Assembly (NCBI GenBank): GCA_022497155.1
Contig: MU385752.1
Coordinates: 372,001 to 436,000, forward strand
From: Whalleya microplaca
Taxonomy: Eukaryota > Ascomycota > Sordariomycetes > Xylariales > Xylariaceae
Length of the DNA stretch: 64,000 nucleotides
Direction of reading: 5' to 3'
Below, one piece after another: positions 54,770 to 64,000 of this stretch. The notes under the pieces were generated by a model. That model saw only the letters and a list, made by a program, of their open reading frames with translations, did no database searches and was not told where the DNA came from. Numbering within the stretch: the stretch's first letter is position 1; the number at the start of each line of letters is the position of its first letter. A program made the position numbers and the translations under genes.

Positions 54770-56802
54770 GCAGCTCAACCTGCCGACTTGTCAGCGGGAA
54801 TTCAGATGGCAAGTCAAGGCGAACCGCCAATGTTCCGCCTGCACAGCACGCTACAGGATCGTTGCTTCAGATAGAGACTAGTATGAACCAGTCTTCTGTC
54901 TCCAACCCGTAACTTTTTGCTCTCTCGATGCCGTGACATGTCTCCCCTGACTTGCTTTTGTAGTCCTCCGTTCTATTAGAAAACTCCATGTAGACGTAGA
55001 GCCCATCTCCGCTGCATAGGCCGTACGTTGTAAGTGACGCAACCCATTGCTTGATCCCTGACCTTCTGTGGACGCCTGTAACATCCCCTGAGCCTAGCAT
55101 TATATCTTCCTCGTATCAAAGACCCTCGCCAATTTCGCCTCACAGGCAAAATTACAAATTTGGAGACTCTTTTGTGGGAGGCCGATGGGTTGTCCGAGCC
55201 GGTGAAGAAGTCAAAGCTCGGCTGTGTGGTGTGCAAGGCGCGAAATGAAGTTACCTGACAAAATGGTCAATATTGGCCATCCAATTATAAGATCTGATTG
55301 ATTGATTTCCTTACCCGCGATTCCGTAAGAGAAGTATTTGGCCTTGGACGCGCGGTGTGGTGAAATCCAAATGCTTCGCCATGTATATCGGCCACTCATT
55401 TGGGCTGCAATGACTGCCAGAACAATCCGCCGGGTGTTCGTATATGTCGACGCTAGCATCCGTGCCCCAGATAAAGGGGCATGTGGCCACGGTACTTACC
55501 CCGGCAGCAAGCTTGACTTCAACCCAGCTGTCAGCCGCTGCTTGGCCCACGAGGGGATACGAAGCCTAACGATTGCCGGATTTGATGCTCAATCCAGCGC
55601 GGCTAACCGATGAGCCCTGGTGCTTCCCTGAGCAAGCACGCCAACATAGAAGGTTGGTGTTAGCAGACCATTCTTATCGGTATTTATCACAGTTACAGTG
55701 TGTGCAATGATCATTTGGGTGCTGCCGTGATCACTCTGGTTGACTAAGGAGAATTATGTAAAAGTCTAAGATATAAAGGATTCCTAACAGCTTAGAAGAT
55801 CCCTTTTAAGCAATTGGGATCTCGGAGCAATAATTGCTCCGAGATCCATAAGCCTAAGACACTATAACTAATGCCTCTATTATCGTGACAGTCTTTTTAT
55901 AAGCAACCTCGCCTGGGTTCTCGGGCTCCATCTTGGCCGGCAATTAATGTTGATACTCCCACGACATCACGTCAATATTAGCCTCGATGGTCACCAGGAT
56001 AGTTACGCCTGCCTCGACAGAGCCTCTAAGTGCAAGCTGAGGGCCTGGGCCAACAGATACCCTCCATGACATAGACAGATCTACCTCTCCTCAGCAATAT
56101 TGGCCGTATATGTATCGTCGAGAGTGTGTCTGAACGTCTTCTTGATCCGTTTGTGAAGCTGGTTCGTACTTCGGCTGCTGAAGTGATGGCTGTTACGGAA
56201 TTCTTCCTGTGACCACATGGTACATCAAACGCTTGCGCTTCTTTTTTGCTACCCCCTGAAGCGGCGGCAGCAACGACTTCGTCCTAGTAATATTGCTCAC
56301 TGTTATAATAAATACGTAGCTAGGTATCTTCTAGGTCATAGATGAGGGGCTTGTAAACCAAACCTGCGATACTACGCCGGGGGGTCTGGTGTCTGGCAGC
56401 CTTCATACTTTTGGTGACAGCATATTTACCTGGACTACACCCCGCAGGCTTGACAGTCATCTGCGTATGCTCCGAGTTATATACATTATTTTATTATCAA
56501 ACGATTCATGCACCCATATCGTATATGTCGCTGTTGCTTCCAGCTACCATCGTATTGCACTGTATTCAAGGCTCGTTCATTGGTGAAAGGTAGTCATGAT
56601 CATTGACTTAGCTAAGCTGTAAAAGATCTAATGTGGCCCTCGCCAGTTGACATATCCTCTCTACCATATGCTTCAGATGCTCCGTATTGTAGCGCTAAAT
56701 CGTCCAGGCTCACACACTTGCCCTCCTTGGAACAGACCTTCGGGATTGGCCTAACCTACACCGATGAAGATAGATAATACAATGCTTAGTGACGGTTAGT
56801 CA
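54770..56802. other. Spacer with hairpin; possible gene fragment
   Basis: No gene is supportable. On the minus strand, 55311-55550 holds an open frame with a plausible intron (donor near 55502) joining DSWVEVKLAAG to PNEWPIYMAKHLDF, but no start, stop or family supports it. A perfect 14-bp-arm hairpin at 55817-55847 is listed separately. Confidence 0.4.
55817..55847. repeat. Perfect inverted repeat, 14-bp arms, 3-nt loop
   Basis: GGATCTCGGAGCAA, TAA, then its exact reverse complement, in otherwise AT-rich sequence with no gene nearby. It could be the end or core of a small transposable element, a terminator hairpin, or a hotspot left by a replication error. Confidence 0.85.
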
Positions 56803-58027
56803 CTAGATCCAGGGCTTGGGGCCGCTCCAACATGGCGATGATGGCGTAATGTGCCGCATTCTCTCTTCGGCAGCGGCGAGTTTTGCCTCGTCGGTAGGTT
56901 CGCCCAATGCGCGTGCCCACGTCTGCTCAACGATGTACTGCTGGTCCTCGATTTCGGGGAAATCTACCGCGCTGCAAACGTCCTTTATCTGGCGCTGCGG
57001 GGGGAGTTCTCTTTCGTACCTATCTCGAAAGATGTGGAAATACGCAAAGGCGTCATACGCCTCGTAGCGCGGCCGGTTGTCCATAGAGTCGAGCATTGGA
57101 AGTGGACACGGTGTGCCTTGGGCCGGTTCAGAGAGGAGGAATCTGATTAGGCCACGGCGCTGGGACTCGGTAGGCGGATAAAGTGTCCTTGGGCCTTCGA
57201 GACGGTCTGCGTGGAGGAACACCCTCTTGGCCTTATACGTACTTGTCAGTTGACGGACCACTTTTAGTAGCTGATACGACGAGTACCAAGTGGTACTACT
57301 AACTTACCTCGGACTCGGACTCGCCTCGATCGAATACAACTACGCCACCGAAGATCTTGGCCTCGGCCCAGTAGCCCACGACATCGGCAATGCCATGGGG
57401 ATACTGATGGCTGGCTTGGTAATGCCAGTGGAAGAAGGTTGTGGGTGGAGGTAGCAAACGAGCGGCGTATGGCTTGTCTTCCGGTATAAGAGACAGCGCT
57501 TCTGCTAGCCAGGCTTCATGCTCATGGTGCTTATGTACACCGTCATCGAGCTGGTATAGGCGCACGGCAATCTGATGGCACGCAGTTGCGATCAACTCAA
57601 TCAGGCGTAGTTCAAATTCATCCGACCTGATCTCTGAGTTTTGAAAGGCTTGGACGGCCTAAAGCGTCACATCTTATTATGGGTATTGCGAAGTCATGTG
57701 GAATAGGCCTTTTCCTTTATCAACGCAAAGGTGGCCCCTTACTGAGTAACTTACGCGTAGATCAAATCCTAGCGTTAACAGGTTCAAGTCTGCTCTCAAA
57801 CTCCTCGTCTTCTCCAAGGCACCGTCGCATAATGTTTCGTGAGCATTAATTGGGTGGCCTCTCGGAGGATAATGGAATTCAACGTAAGTCTCAAACGTGG
57901 GCATGCCATCAATAATCTGGCTGAATGTAGACTCGGCAACGTCGCTTAAGAGAACGTTGTGGATAGCCTTGGTTGCCGCGTCCAAGTGCTCTGGATCAAG
58001 ATGCTCTAACGTGAGTAGGGACGACAT
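56803..58027 (-). CDS. Hypothetical protein, three or more exons
   Basis: I do not recognise the family. Three exons are clear (5' exon ending 57755, 57308-57658, 56803-57231), joined in phase 0 (FDLR to AVQAF; ESE to AKRVFLHADRLEG). The last in-frame ATG is at 58027, but the frame stays open without a stop to about 58240 (with TISQRPLPPPPTAP and LHIATPGLVQALTIPYGT), so a further 5' exon carrying the true start probably exists. The visible part is about 350 aa, rich in His/Tyr/Trp, with HHEHEAWLAEALSLIPEDK, TFFHWHYQASHQYPHG and EDQQYIVEQTWARALGEP. It has no signal peptide, zinc site or membrane helix. It is a soluble protein, perhaps an enzyme of an uncharacterised fungal family. Confidence 0.65.
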
Positions 58028-58240
58028 TTCATGGATGGTGAAAAAGAGGCGTGTTCCATATGGAATAGTCAATGCCTGCACAAGACCAGGTGTCGCAATA
58101 TGTAGCCTAAGTAGTGTCCCTCTTCTGCCTTGCGTTGAAGAATGGGGTTTGTTGTAGGGGGCTGTTGGTGGCGGAGGTAGAGGCCTTTGGGAAATGGTCG
58201 GCTCAACCTCAATGGAAGGCTTTCTTGCGTAAGCGCACCT

Positions 58241-58806
58241 CAGCCTCCAGTGACCTTAGGCGCAGTATGTAGCTCAATCAACCAATCAAAACTAGGTATT
58301 ATCTACCTACGCAATAGGTATGATACGGATGGGACAGGTGGGTCTCCCACAGAATACTTGGCCAATGACAGACAATGCCGCTGCCCCTGGCTGTGGCTCC
58401 GCTCTTTCTATGGTTCGGGTCCGGAGTGGGTCCGGGCTATTATACCGCGTGCATGACGACAGGACGGCGGTCCGCGGCGGCATGGTACTACACGCGCGGC
58501 TAAGTATTATAGAGCATCAACCTTGCAGTTATATGTATTTGGCCTATCAATTAAGCTACGAGAGTGAGGCCACCCTTGTAGTAAAACGCTTGTAGGCTAT
58601 GTTGGCCGAAGGTAAGACGACAACATCCCTTATGGGCTGACTTCTGCTACCAACTCTACCTTGAAAACAAATCAGATCAGTTTTCCGGGAATATCTGCCA
58701 AGCCGAGCCTTCTGAGATCGTCATATTCTACGTTATTGCCCAGCAGCTCAGCATCAAGAATAAGATGACCATCATCGTAAGAGAGTAGCCATCAACGCAC
58801 ATAAAT
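58241..58806. other. Spacer between two divergent genes
   Basis: Probably holds the promoter and first exon of the minus-strand gene; no other gene is seen. Confidence 0.4.
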
Positions 58807-59461
58807 ATGACAGTGGCCGCCTCCGCTACATGTCAAGCTTCTCATATACATGTCATAATAGACTCTCTGACAGATCCGGCATTTTCAAGTATGTTTGGTA
58901 GATTTCCAACCCAGGTTCCGCCGCCTCAACCGCCGCCTCGGCAAGTGCCCGGCTGGCCGGCCGGGGTTCCCCTGCGGAGCAGGCATTCTTTGGCGGGTCG
59001 ATAGAATTCTATCTTGATCCAAAAGATGGACTTGAGCACGTAAGTAGAGAAGCAGAGCTTGACGCTTCACGGTTGCCTATTTACTTACTCAATTCCAAGA
59101 TATATGTCCTCAAGGAAGACGAGGCTGTGTGGCAAATACTACCTCAGACCATTCGCGACTTCATCAGCGAACCTAGACGTAAGTATTTTCTCTTGCTGCT
59201 CTACCTACTACCTAACAATTCGCACTAGGTGTGAATAAAGCTCCGGCACTTGCGGCCGCAGGGGTCGGAAAGACTGAACGTGTCAAGCGAGGCTTTCAAC
59301 CACTGGGGCATAACGCATCACCGCCTGCTTTTGTTGCCACATCTAGGACTATGATGGCACTAGATGCGCTGATAAGCTCCACACGCTATAATCTCCGCAT
59401 TCATGAATTGAGGCAGCTCCCTCGAAATCCACGGATAGCTATTGTCGCAGTACCAGCGTAG
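58807..59461 (+). CDS. Hypothetical protein, three exons, about 192 aa
   Basis: Found by joining frames: 58807-58888, 58915-59178 and 59229-59461. Both introns (26 nt and 50 nt) start GTATGT/GTAAGT and end CAG/TAG, and both break in phase 1 with stop codons in the unspliced frames. The first intron is unusually short, so the first exon is the weak point. The middle exon encodes an Ala/Ser-rich stretch, then AEQAFFGGSIEFYLDPKDG, PIYLLNSKIYVLKEDEAVWQ and LPQTIRDFISEP. The last gives GFQPLGHNASPPAFVATSRT and STRYNLRIHELRQLP. No family is recognised; the sequence looks like a folded domain because of its regular hydrophobic pattern. Confidence 0.5.
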
Positions 59462-60239
59462 CCGAGAAATAAACGCATAGTTAGTTTTTGACTTACTCGG
59501 TAAAACCAAGTCTGCATGTTTGTACAAAAGCCGAGAAGTGAAAAGAGAAAAAGGTAAACACCGGGGATTCGCTGGTCGTATGTGTTAGGCAGTGGTTGCA
59601 TTAGTGTATTTAGGTGGTACAGAGGGTGGAGCTACTGTGTGGCAAGGAATCGGCCTCTTCAACCTCAGCTCAAGAGAATAGGTATACCTAGATGTGCATA
59701 TTTGTTATGTGTATACAGAGTTGGCGCGGGAGATCTGCGAACTAGGAAGCGAAGGAGCAGCGCTGGGCAAATGTGTGAAGGTGAATATAGATAGACCGGC
59801 TGCTGGTGCCGTGTATCTGGGATATGTCTTAATTCAGCATCGCCCACTAACGAAAGGGAATTAATTGAGGCGACCGTCTAACCTATCCATGACTTACTCG
59901 ACTATACTAAATTCGTACCTTCGATGACTACGCATGAGCGAGTGGATATACCTAAGTGGCCGAGCTTGCTGCTAGAGACATACTAAAATGGTCCTATTGA
60001 CCATCCACTACAGTATGCTAGATGCCAAGTGATGTTTTCGAGCCATGATCTGCAAGAATTGAATCTTTATAGATATATGAATTGGCGTTAATAATGCCCG
60101 ATTCTCAGTTGTGGGAGGATCGATCGCCGATTACTAATCCCCGATCTTCCGGTCGGCTATAGCTCTGCCTTTATTCAACACAGTGAACCAATTCATTTCA
60201 ATATTACCCTCTCGGTAATCATGGTTACATGTAAATAGA

Positions 60240-60850
60240 GACTGCGGAAGTTTTCCTTCATGCTTTTATTATCTCTTATTCAAGCCCCCCTAGTCTCACG
60301 TATCATATACCGGGAGTTTAATAAAAAGCCCATTAGCTCCCATTAGTCCCCGGGACAGGTCTATACTATCTAATCTCTGGCGTATGGCCACCGGCACTTT
60401 GCCTCAGCCATCTTTTATAAGGTGTTGCCATTCGTTTTGTGGCAGTTGGCGGGCGTCTCTCGCTTGAACTTTGAAGGCGTAAAAAGTGCATGTCTTGTTC
60501 GTGACGTAATGAGTGCGCGGCTGATTCGGCTGACGGCGTTCAGTGAGTAAGTGCTGTTTGAGTGTCTCGGTTCAGTGTGTCGTTGGGGTGAGTGTGGGTG
60601 GTATTATTACCTACCGAAGTCTCATCGGAAAACCACGGTTCTTATACAAATCGAACCGGAAAAGTGATGGTATGGGGTTGGTCTGACGTAAGATTATTCT
60701 AACCGCTCTCCCATTAAGGCCATCACAGATGGTATCGTTTGTTAAATTTTAGTAGGGACTGCGAAAAAACATATCATTCATGTTTTTATTATTCGTTACA
60801 TCCCACCTAGTCTCACGTATCATTAAACCAATTCAACTTAATACGACTTA
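60240..60850. repeat. Diverged direct repeat pair, about 60-75 bp
   Basis: Copy 1 is at about 60240-60310 and copy 2 at about 60757-60830. Shared parts, in order: GACTGCG, TTCATG-TTTTATTAT, and CCTAGTCTCACGTATCAT. Copies are about 520 bp apart in the same orientation. Could be remains of LTR-like ends or of a short duplicated element; no internal genes. Confidence 0.65.
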
Positions 60851-61792
60851 GTCATTACCGCCAGTCAATTAATTCCAGACGTGAGTGGGGTTCACTAAAT
60901 TAACTAATACAACCTTATTATAACTGCACCAGTTACTGGTGCTATATAAAGTTCCAATACTTCACATGCTACCCGTACGCAAAAAAAGTTATTATGTACT
61001 GCCTTATAGTCTCTAAAACTGCTATAAACTAAACTACATGTACTAGATTGGTTTGTACTATATAAGACTCTTGGGGGTCGTACCTAATAGTAGTATAGAT
61101 CTGTGCTTACGACTTGAAAATATAAGCTCCCAACCATAATAGTGTTTCAATGGTGATAGCTGCATACTATTAGGCGAGACCTGCATCATCTAGATTTACA
61201 TGATATTCAAATACACTTCGCTCATGATTTCTGACTACGTATCTCACAGGAGCTGGCATGTAGAAGAAAATGATAATGCGGCGTTGTGGCTCCATCAGCT
61301 AATAGAAGTGAAGACGACCATTGTAGCGAAAGGAAAAAACAGTTTTAATGTAAAGAGGCTCCTTTTCAGCAATGTCAGATAAGAAGTAAGCCTGCTCCAT
61401 AATTACCAATAGTAGTACAGAATATCACTTAGGTAACACCGGCCTTTGTGTGACCATGTATAAGTAGTATTGTCTCAGCGATTGATCTGTTACAGGCAAG
61501 TCAGACGAAAGACTGTGCTTTAAGTAGTAATATACGAGAAAGAGCCGCCATCGCCTGACTTGGCCTCTCTTCGTTTAGTTTCTCGCTGACGATCAGAGAC
61601 CCGCATTGAACGCCGTGTATTGCCCTGAATATATGTTCTTCTCGAATTGGGTATCGATGTGAGGCTTCGGGATCTAGCGGCGGAGGGTTAGGTTGCGTTT
61701 ATCATAGAAGTTCGACACCAACAGATTACAGAAAGCCGAGTATCAGCTTCAGGCAAGGGAAGACCTGGCGATCTTGAAGTTGTATAAGTAGG

Positions 61793-61798
61793 GGCTTC
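61793..61798 (+). promoter_or_regulatory. TATA box of a small secreted-protein gene
   Basis: TATAAG about 130 bp before the ATG at 61927, followed by the pyrimidine-rich stretch CTTCTTCCCCCCCCC, a common fungal core-promoter pattern. Confidence 0.5.
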
Positions 61799-61926
61799 TT
61801 CCCCCCCCCAAGATGATTTCTCAGTATCATCAATCAAAACATCTACACTTTTTCCACTGAGAATCCCAATCGATCTAAGCCAGCCATTATCATACATCGC
61901 ACCTCGACAAACATCACTTTGTCAAA

Positions 61927-62205
61927 ATGAAGTCTTTCACCGCCATCACTCTCTCTATGGCCACACTCCTTTCAATGGCCAAGGGTTACAGAATTTCGAA
62001 CTGCAGGACCCCCGAAGATTTCAACCTGGGCAATAACGCATGCCAAGACTGGACGGACACAAAATACTCCTTCCAGAGCGACGCGGGCTGTACCTTGACG
62101 TTTTACGCGCTAGCGGGCTGTCAGGGTAAACACTCCGAGGGCAACACCATACAGAACACATGCCTGGACGTCGGATTCACCCCCAGATCTATGAAGTGCA
62201 CCTAA
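61927..62205 (+). CDS. Small cysteine-rich secreted protein (6 Cys)
   Basis: An intronless 92-aa protein. Residues 1-20 are a signal peptide (MKSFTAITLSMATLLSMAKG). The mature 72 residues contain six cysteines (NCRTP, NACQD, GCTL, GCQG, TCLD, KCT), enough for three disulfides. The second half reads like a small beta fold (GCTLTFYALAGCQG). This general pattern, six Cys with LTFY-x-GCxG in the middle, occurs in many small secreted fungal proteins without a known job. Candidate effector; unproven. Confidence 0.75.
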   Translation: MKSFTAITLSMATLLSMAKGYRISNCRTPEDFNLGNNACQDWTDTKYSFQSDAGCTLTFYALAGCQGKHSEGNTIQNTCLDVGFTPRSMKCT

Positions 62206-63115
62206 AGCAGTACCCTACCATGCTGCGGCTTACGTTCGCACATCGAAGCTGAAAGGGCACGCTTAAAGGATTAGATTTAGACTTTTGGGGGGTGAGAGAT
62301 TTCTTTTCAATGGGTGAAGGACGAGCAAACAAATCGTTGGGGGTTGGTTTCCCTGGATGTTCTGCAATGTATTAGGACTTCCACGTTTTCAAGATGACTA
62401 CCCGCCAAGGAGGTCTATGTAGCCTAGAGCTTGCTTTCATTCCTTAAATACTGACCCAATACAATCGTTACAATACTCCAATTCCGCAATGCATGAAATA
62501 GTCGCGATCAATAACCAATTGATAGCCTAACCAAACTGACATCTTGATAAAATAATGGTGGCTATTGAAGGTGCCAAGGCTCTTAGTAAAGCTTGTAGGA
62601 TAGCCCCTTGGGGGAGTTGTAGTTCTCCCTGAAGTCCTACACAAGTAAAATTGCTACACAGTGTTCTTGGGATTGGAATATAGCGCTCTGTCAAAATGTC
62701 ACGCCAGGCTTCAAAAGTATCTAGCGAATGAAGATCACTCTGTGCTCAATGTACGAGTATGCGTGTCATGAGGTATGCCTGCAGATCATGTTTCAACTGA
62801 AGATCATGTCTCAGTTGAGTTGATTATAGGCCTGGAAGCATCCGAGGAGTCGACATGAAGTTTACTCGCACTAAAGACTATATGTCGACTTTCACGTAAA
62901 TTGCAATACAGGCCCTACCCATCACATCGTAGATGTGCTTCAGGCTTCAACGCTTTACTCATATTGACACAATATAAAGGTAGATATACTTATTATCGCT
63001 CATCCTGCGCATTTTCGCGCACCCATTCTTCCCACACACTCGCGTTCAACCCCTGGTATATAACACTCTTAACCTATCATTCAAATAACATCGTTAGTGA
63101 GAGATACATCCATAG
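62206..63115. other. Intergenic, nothing recognised
   Basis: Sequence between two convergent small secreted-protein genes, with stops in all frames. Confidence 0.5.
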
Positions 63116-63436
63116 TTAACAACGTAAACACACCCTATTTATGCAACATGACGGATTTTTGATAGCTTCAGCGGGGATATTGTAGCAATCCACGTAGTTG
63201 CCGCCGGTTGAGTGGCCCGCACTGAAACAGGCATTTCCAATCCCGTATCTGTTGTCGGTATAGTACGTGGGGTCAACCAGCGGCCACGGCGCGTTTTTCT
63301 GGACTGTGTAATTCACGCAGCATTGTCCGTCGAAGGAACTGACGTCTTCCGGTAATTCTATCCAACAGTCGAAACCATGGCTGCAGGTTACGCTCATGAT
63401 GAAGGTGGTAAAAGGGAGTAGGGTTTGGGGATACAT
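63116..63436 (-). CDS. Small cysteine-rich secreted protein (10 Cys)
   Basis: An intronless 106-aa protein from ATG 63436. Residues 1 to about 20 form a signal peptide (MYPQTLLPFTTFIMSVTCSH, cleavage not certain). Ten cysteines follow, including two CC pairs (QCCVNY, SCCINR) and a C-terminal CLRC. The NACFSAG and GNYVDCYN motifs suggest a compact disulfide fold. No family is recognised. A TATA box (TATATAAG) stands upstream at 63634-63641 on the + strand copy (the minus-strand reading is CTTATATA). Confidence 0.7.
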   Translation of the reverse strand: MYPQTLLPFTTFIMSVTCSHGFDCWIELPEDVSSFDGQCCVNYTVQKNAPWPLVDPTYYTDNRYGIGNACFSAGHSTGGNYVDCYNIPAEAIKNPSCCINRVCLRC

Positions 63437-64000
63437 TATCTTGCTAATGATGCTTTATGTCGGGTCCAGCGTTTCGTGTCAGGGATAGATGAAAAGCTAG
63501 AATTGCTCCTGAGAAGGAAGAAGTCGACGGATGTGTCGATGATATACGCGTTACTGTTAAACCAATGCCTATTACATGCGGTCGTTGATCGCATGCAAGG
63601 TTGCAGGTGGCTAAATGAAAATAGGGTTACATCTATATAAGCAACAGCGCAGGGCTTTTTCATTTTTTATTTTCTTTTTCTTTTTACGAACGGTTTATTC
63701 TTCTTCGTAACTATATCTATATCTACATAATAACATAATTTTTATGGGCAGATCGTTCTGTTCCTGGTTGTATAGCAATAATGATGAGAGCACACATGCT
63801 AAGTAAGGTTGCGAATTGAAGGGAATGAGGATGTATGCCAAACTGCTATCCGCGGTCACACCATGATGGGTAACATCAATGTAACAATAATGCTATAAAG
63901 ACACCAGGTAGCTATGCACTTGAGGGCAGCTGGATGATTGGACATGCAGCCCCTGCTCCATGGTACGGCCTATTATTTAAGCTCTATCGTTTTAAGACTT
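63437..64000. other. Upstream flank, pyrimidine tract
   Basis: The promoter of the minus-strand secreted-protein gene, with a long T/C-rich stretch at about 63655-63690. No further gene is visible to the window end. Confidence 0.5.

Larger units (their letters stand above)
59462..61926. other. AT-rich gene-free spacer with a diverged direct repeat
   Basis: About 2.5 kb with stops in all frames; the part 60850-61400 is strongly AT-rich, as in regions altered by RIP or old repeats. A TATA box (TATAAG) at 61793-61798 serves the next gene. The direct repeat is listed separately. Confidence 0.5.

Noticed and set aside
55311..55613. Open frames on both strands with a possible intron
   Set aside because: No start, no end and no family; kept only as a note in the spacer entry.
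1..64000. tRNA, rRNA or CRISPR features
   Set aside because: I looked for T-arm-like TTCGA contexts with flanking arms and for regular spaced repeats and found none convincing; CRISPR is not expected in a fungal genome.
1..64000. Polyketide or peptide synthetase type secondary-metabolite cluster
   Set aside because: The PhyH oxygenase and transporters suggested it, but no core synthase, terpene cyclase or prenyltransferase is present.

Overview
The window is nuclear DNA of a filamentous ascomycete (Pezizomycotina, most likely Sordariomycetes-like). Evidence: many short introns (about 50-110 nt) with GT..AG ends and CTAAC-type branch sites, two Zn2Cys6 regulators, sugar and anion MFS carriers, GPI-type and small cysteine-rich secreted proteins, and long gene-poor AT-rich spacers. 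I rebuilt split genes by hand from reading frames and intron phases; the coordinates given are the outer ends of those models.

Layout. 1-3388: gene-free, with an assembly gap. 3389-5837: an 11-exon anion/vitamin-type MFS permease. 6307-6837: a Ser/Thr-rich GPI-type protein. 9438-11237: an ARMT1/DUF89 damage-control phosphatase. 11981-12621: a promethin/LDO-like membrane protein. 15176-26544: a compact block of six genes that looks like a sugar (probably fructan/sucrose-type) utilisation cluster: a Zn2Cys6 factor, a phytanoyl-CoA dioxygenase-like oxygenase, two sugar porters, an atypical GH32 enzyme and a second Zn2Cys6 factor. The porter at 20170-21887 and the GH32 gene share a divergent promoter. 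27027-44235: a looser region of secreted or cell-surface proteins (29316, 31119, 32782, 40085, GH79 at 41787) among housekeeping genes (cyclin Ccl1 of TFIIH at 36087, a ddr48-like small protein at 39108) and a possibly damaged SDR (44235-45156). 46517-47243: a Nudix ADP-sugar pyrophosphatase.

47591-54769 is the most unusual part. It holds four intronless reading frames that I cannot place in known families as working genes: an orphan 443-aa protein with a C-terminal coiled coil, a coiled-coil pseudogene with two CAG-to-TAG type stops, an intact 731-aa protein that keeps the DEAH/RHA helicase layout but has lost nearly all catalytic motifs except Walker A, and an RGG-box protein with two CCHC zinc knuckles that is interrupted by a frameshift. 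RNA binding is a common theme; the idea that these form one module is inference.

56803-64000 holds two unrecognised multi-exon genes (56803-58027 and 58807-59461), an AT-rich spacer with a diverged direct repeat, and two small cysteine-rich secreted proteins at the end (61927, 63116).
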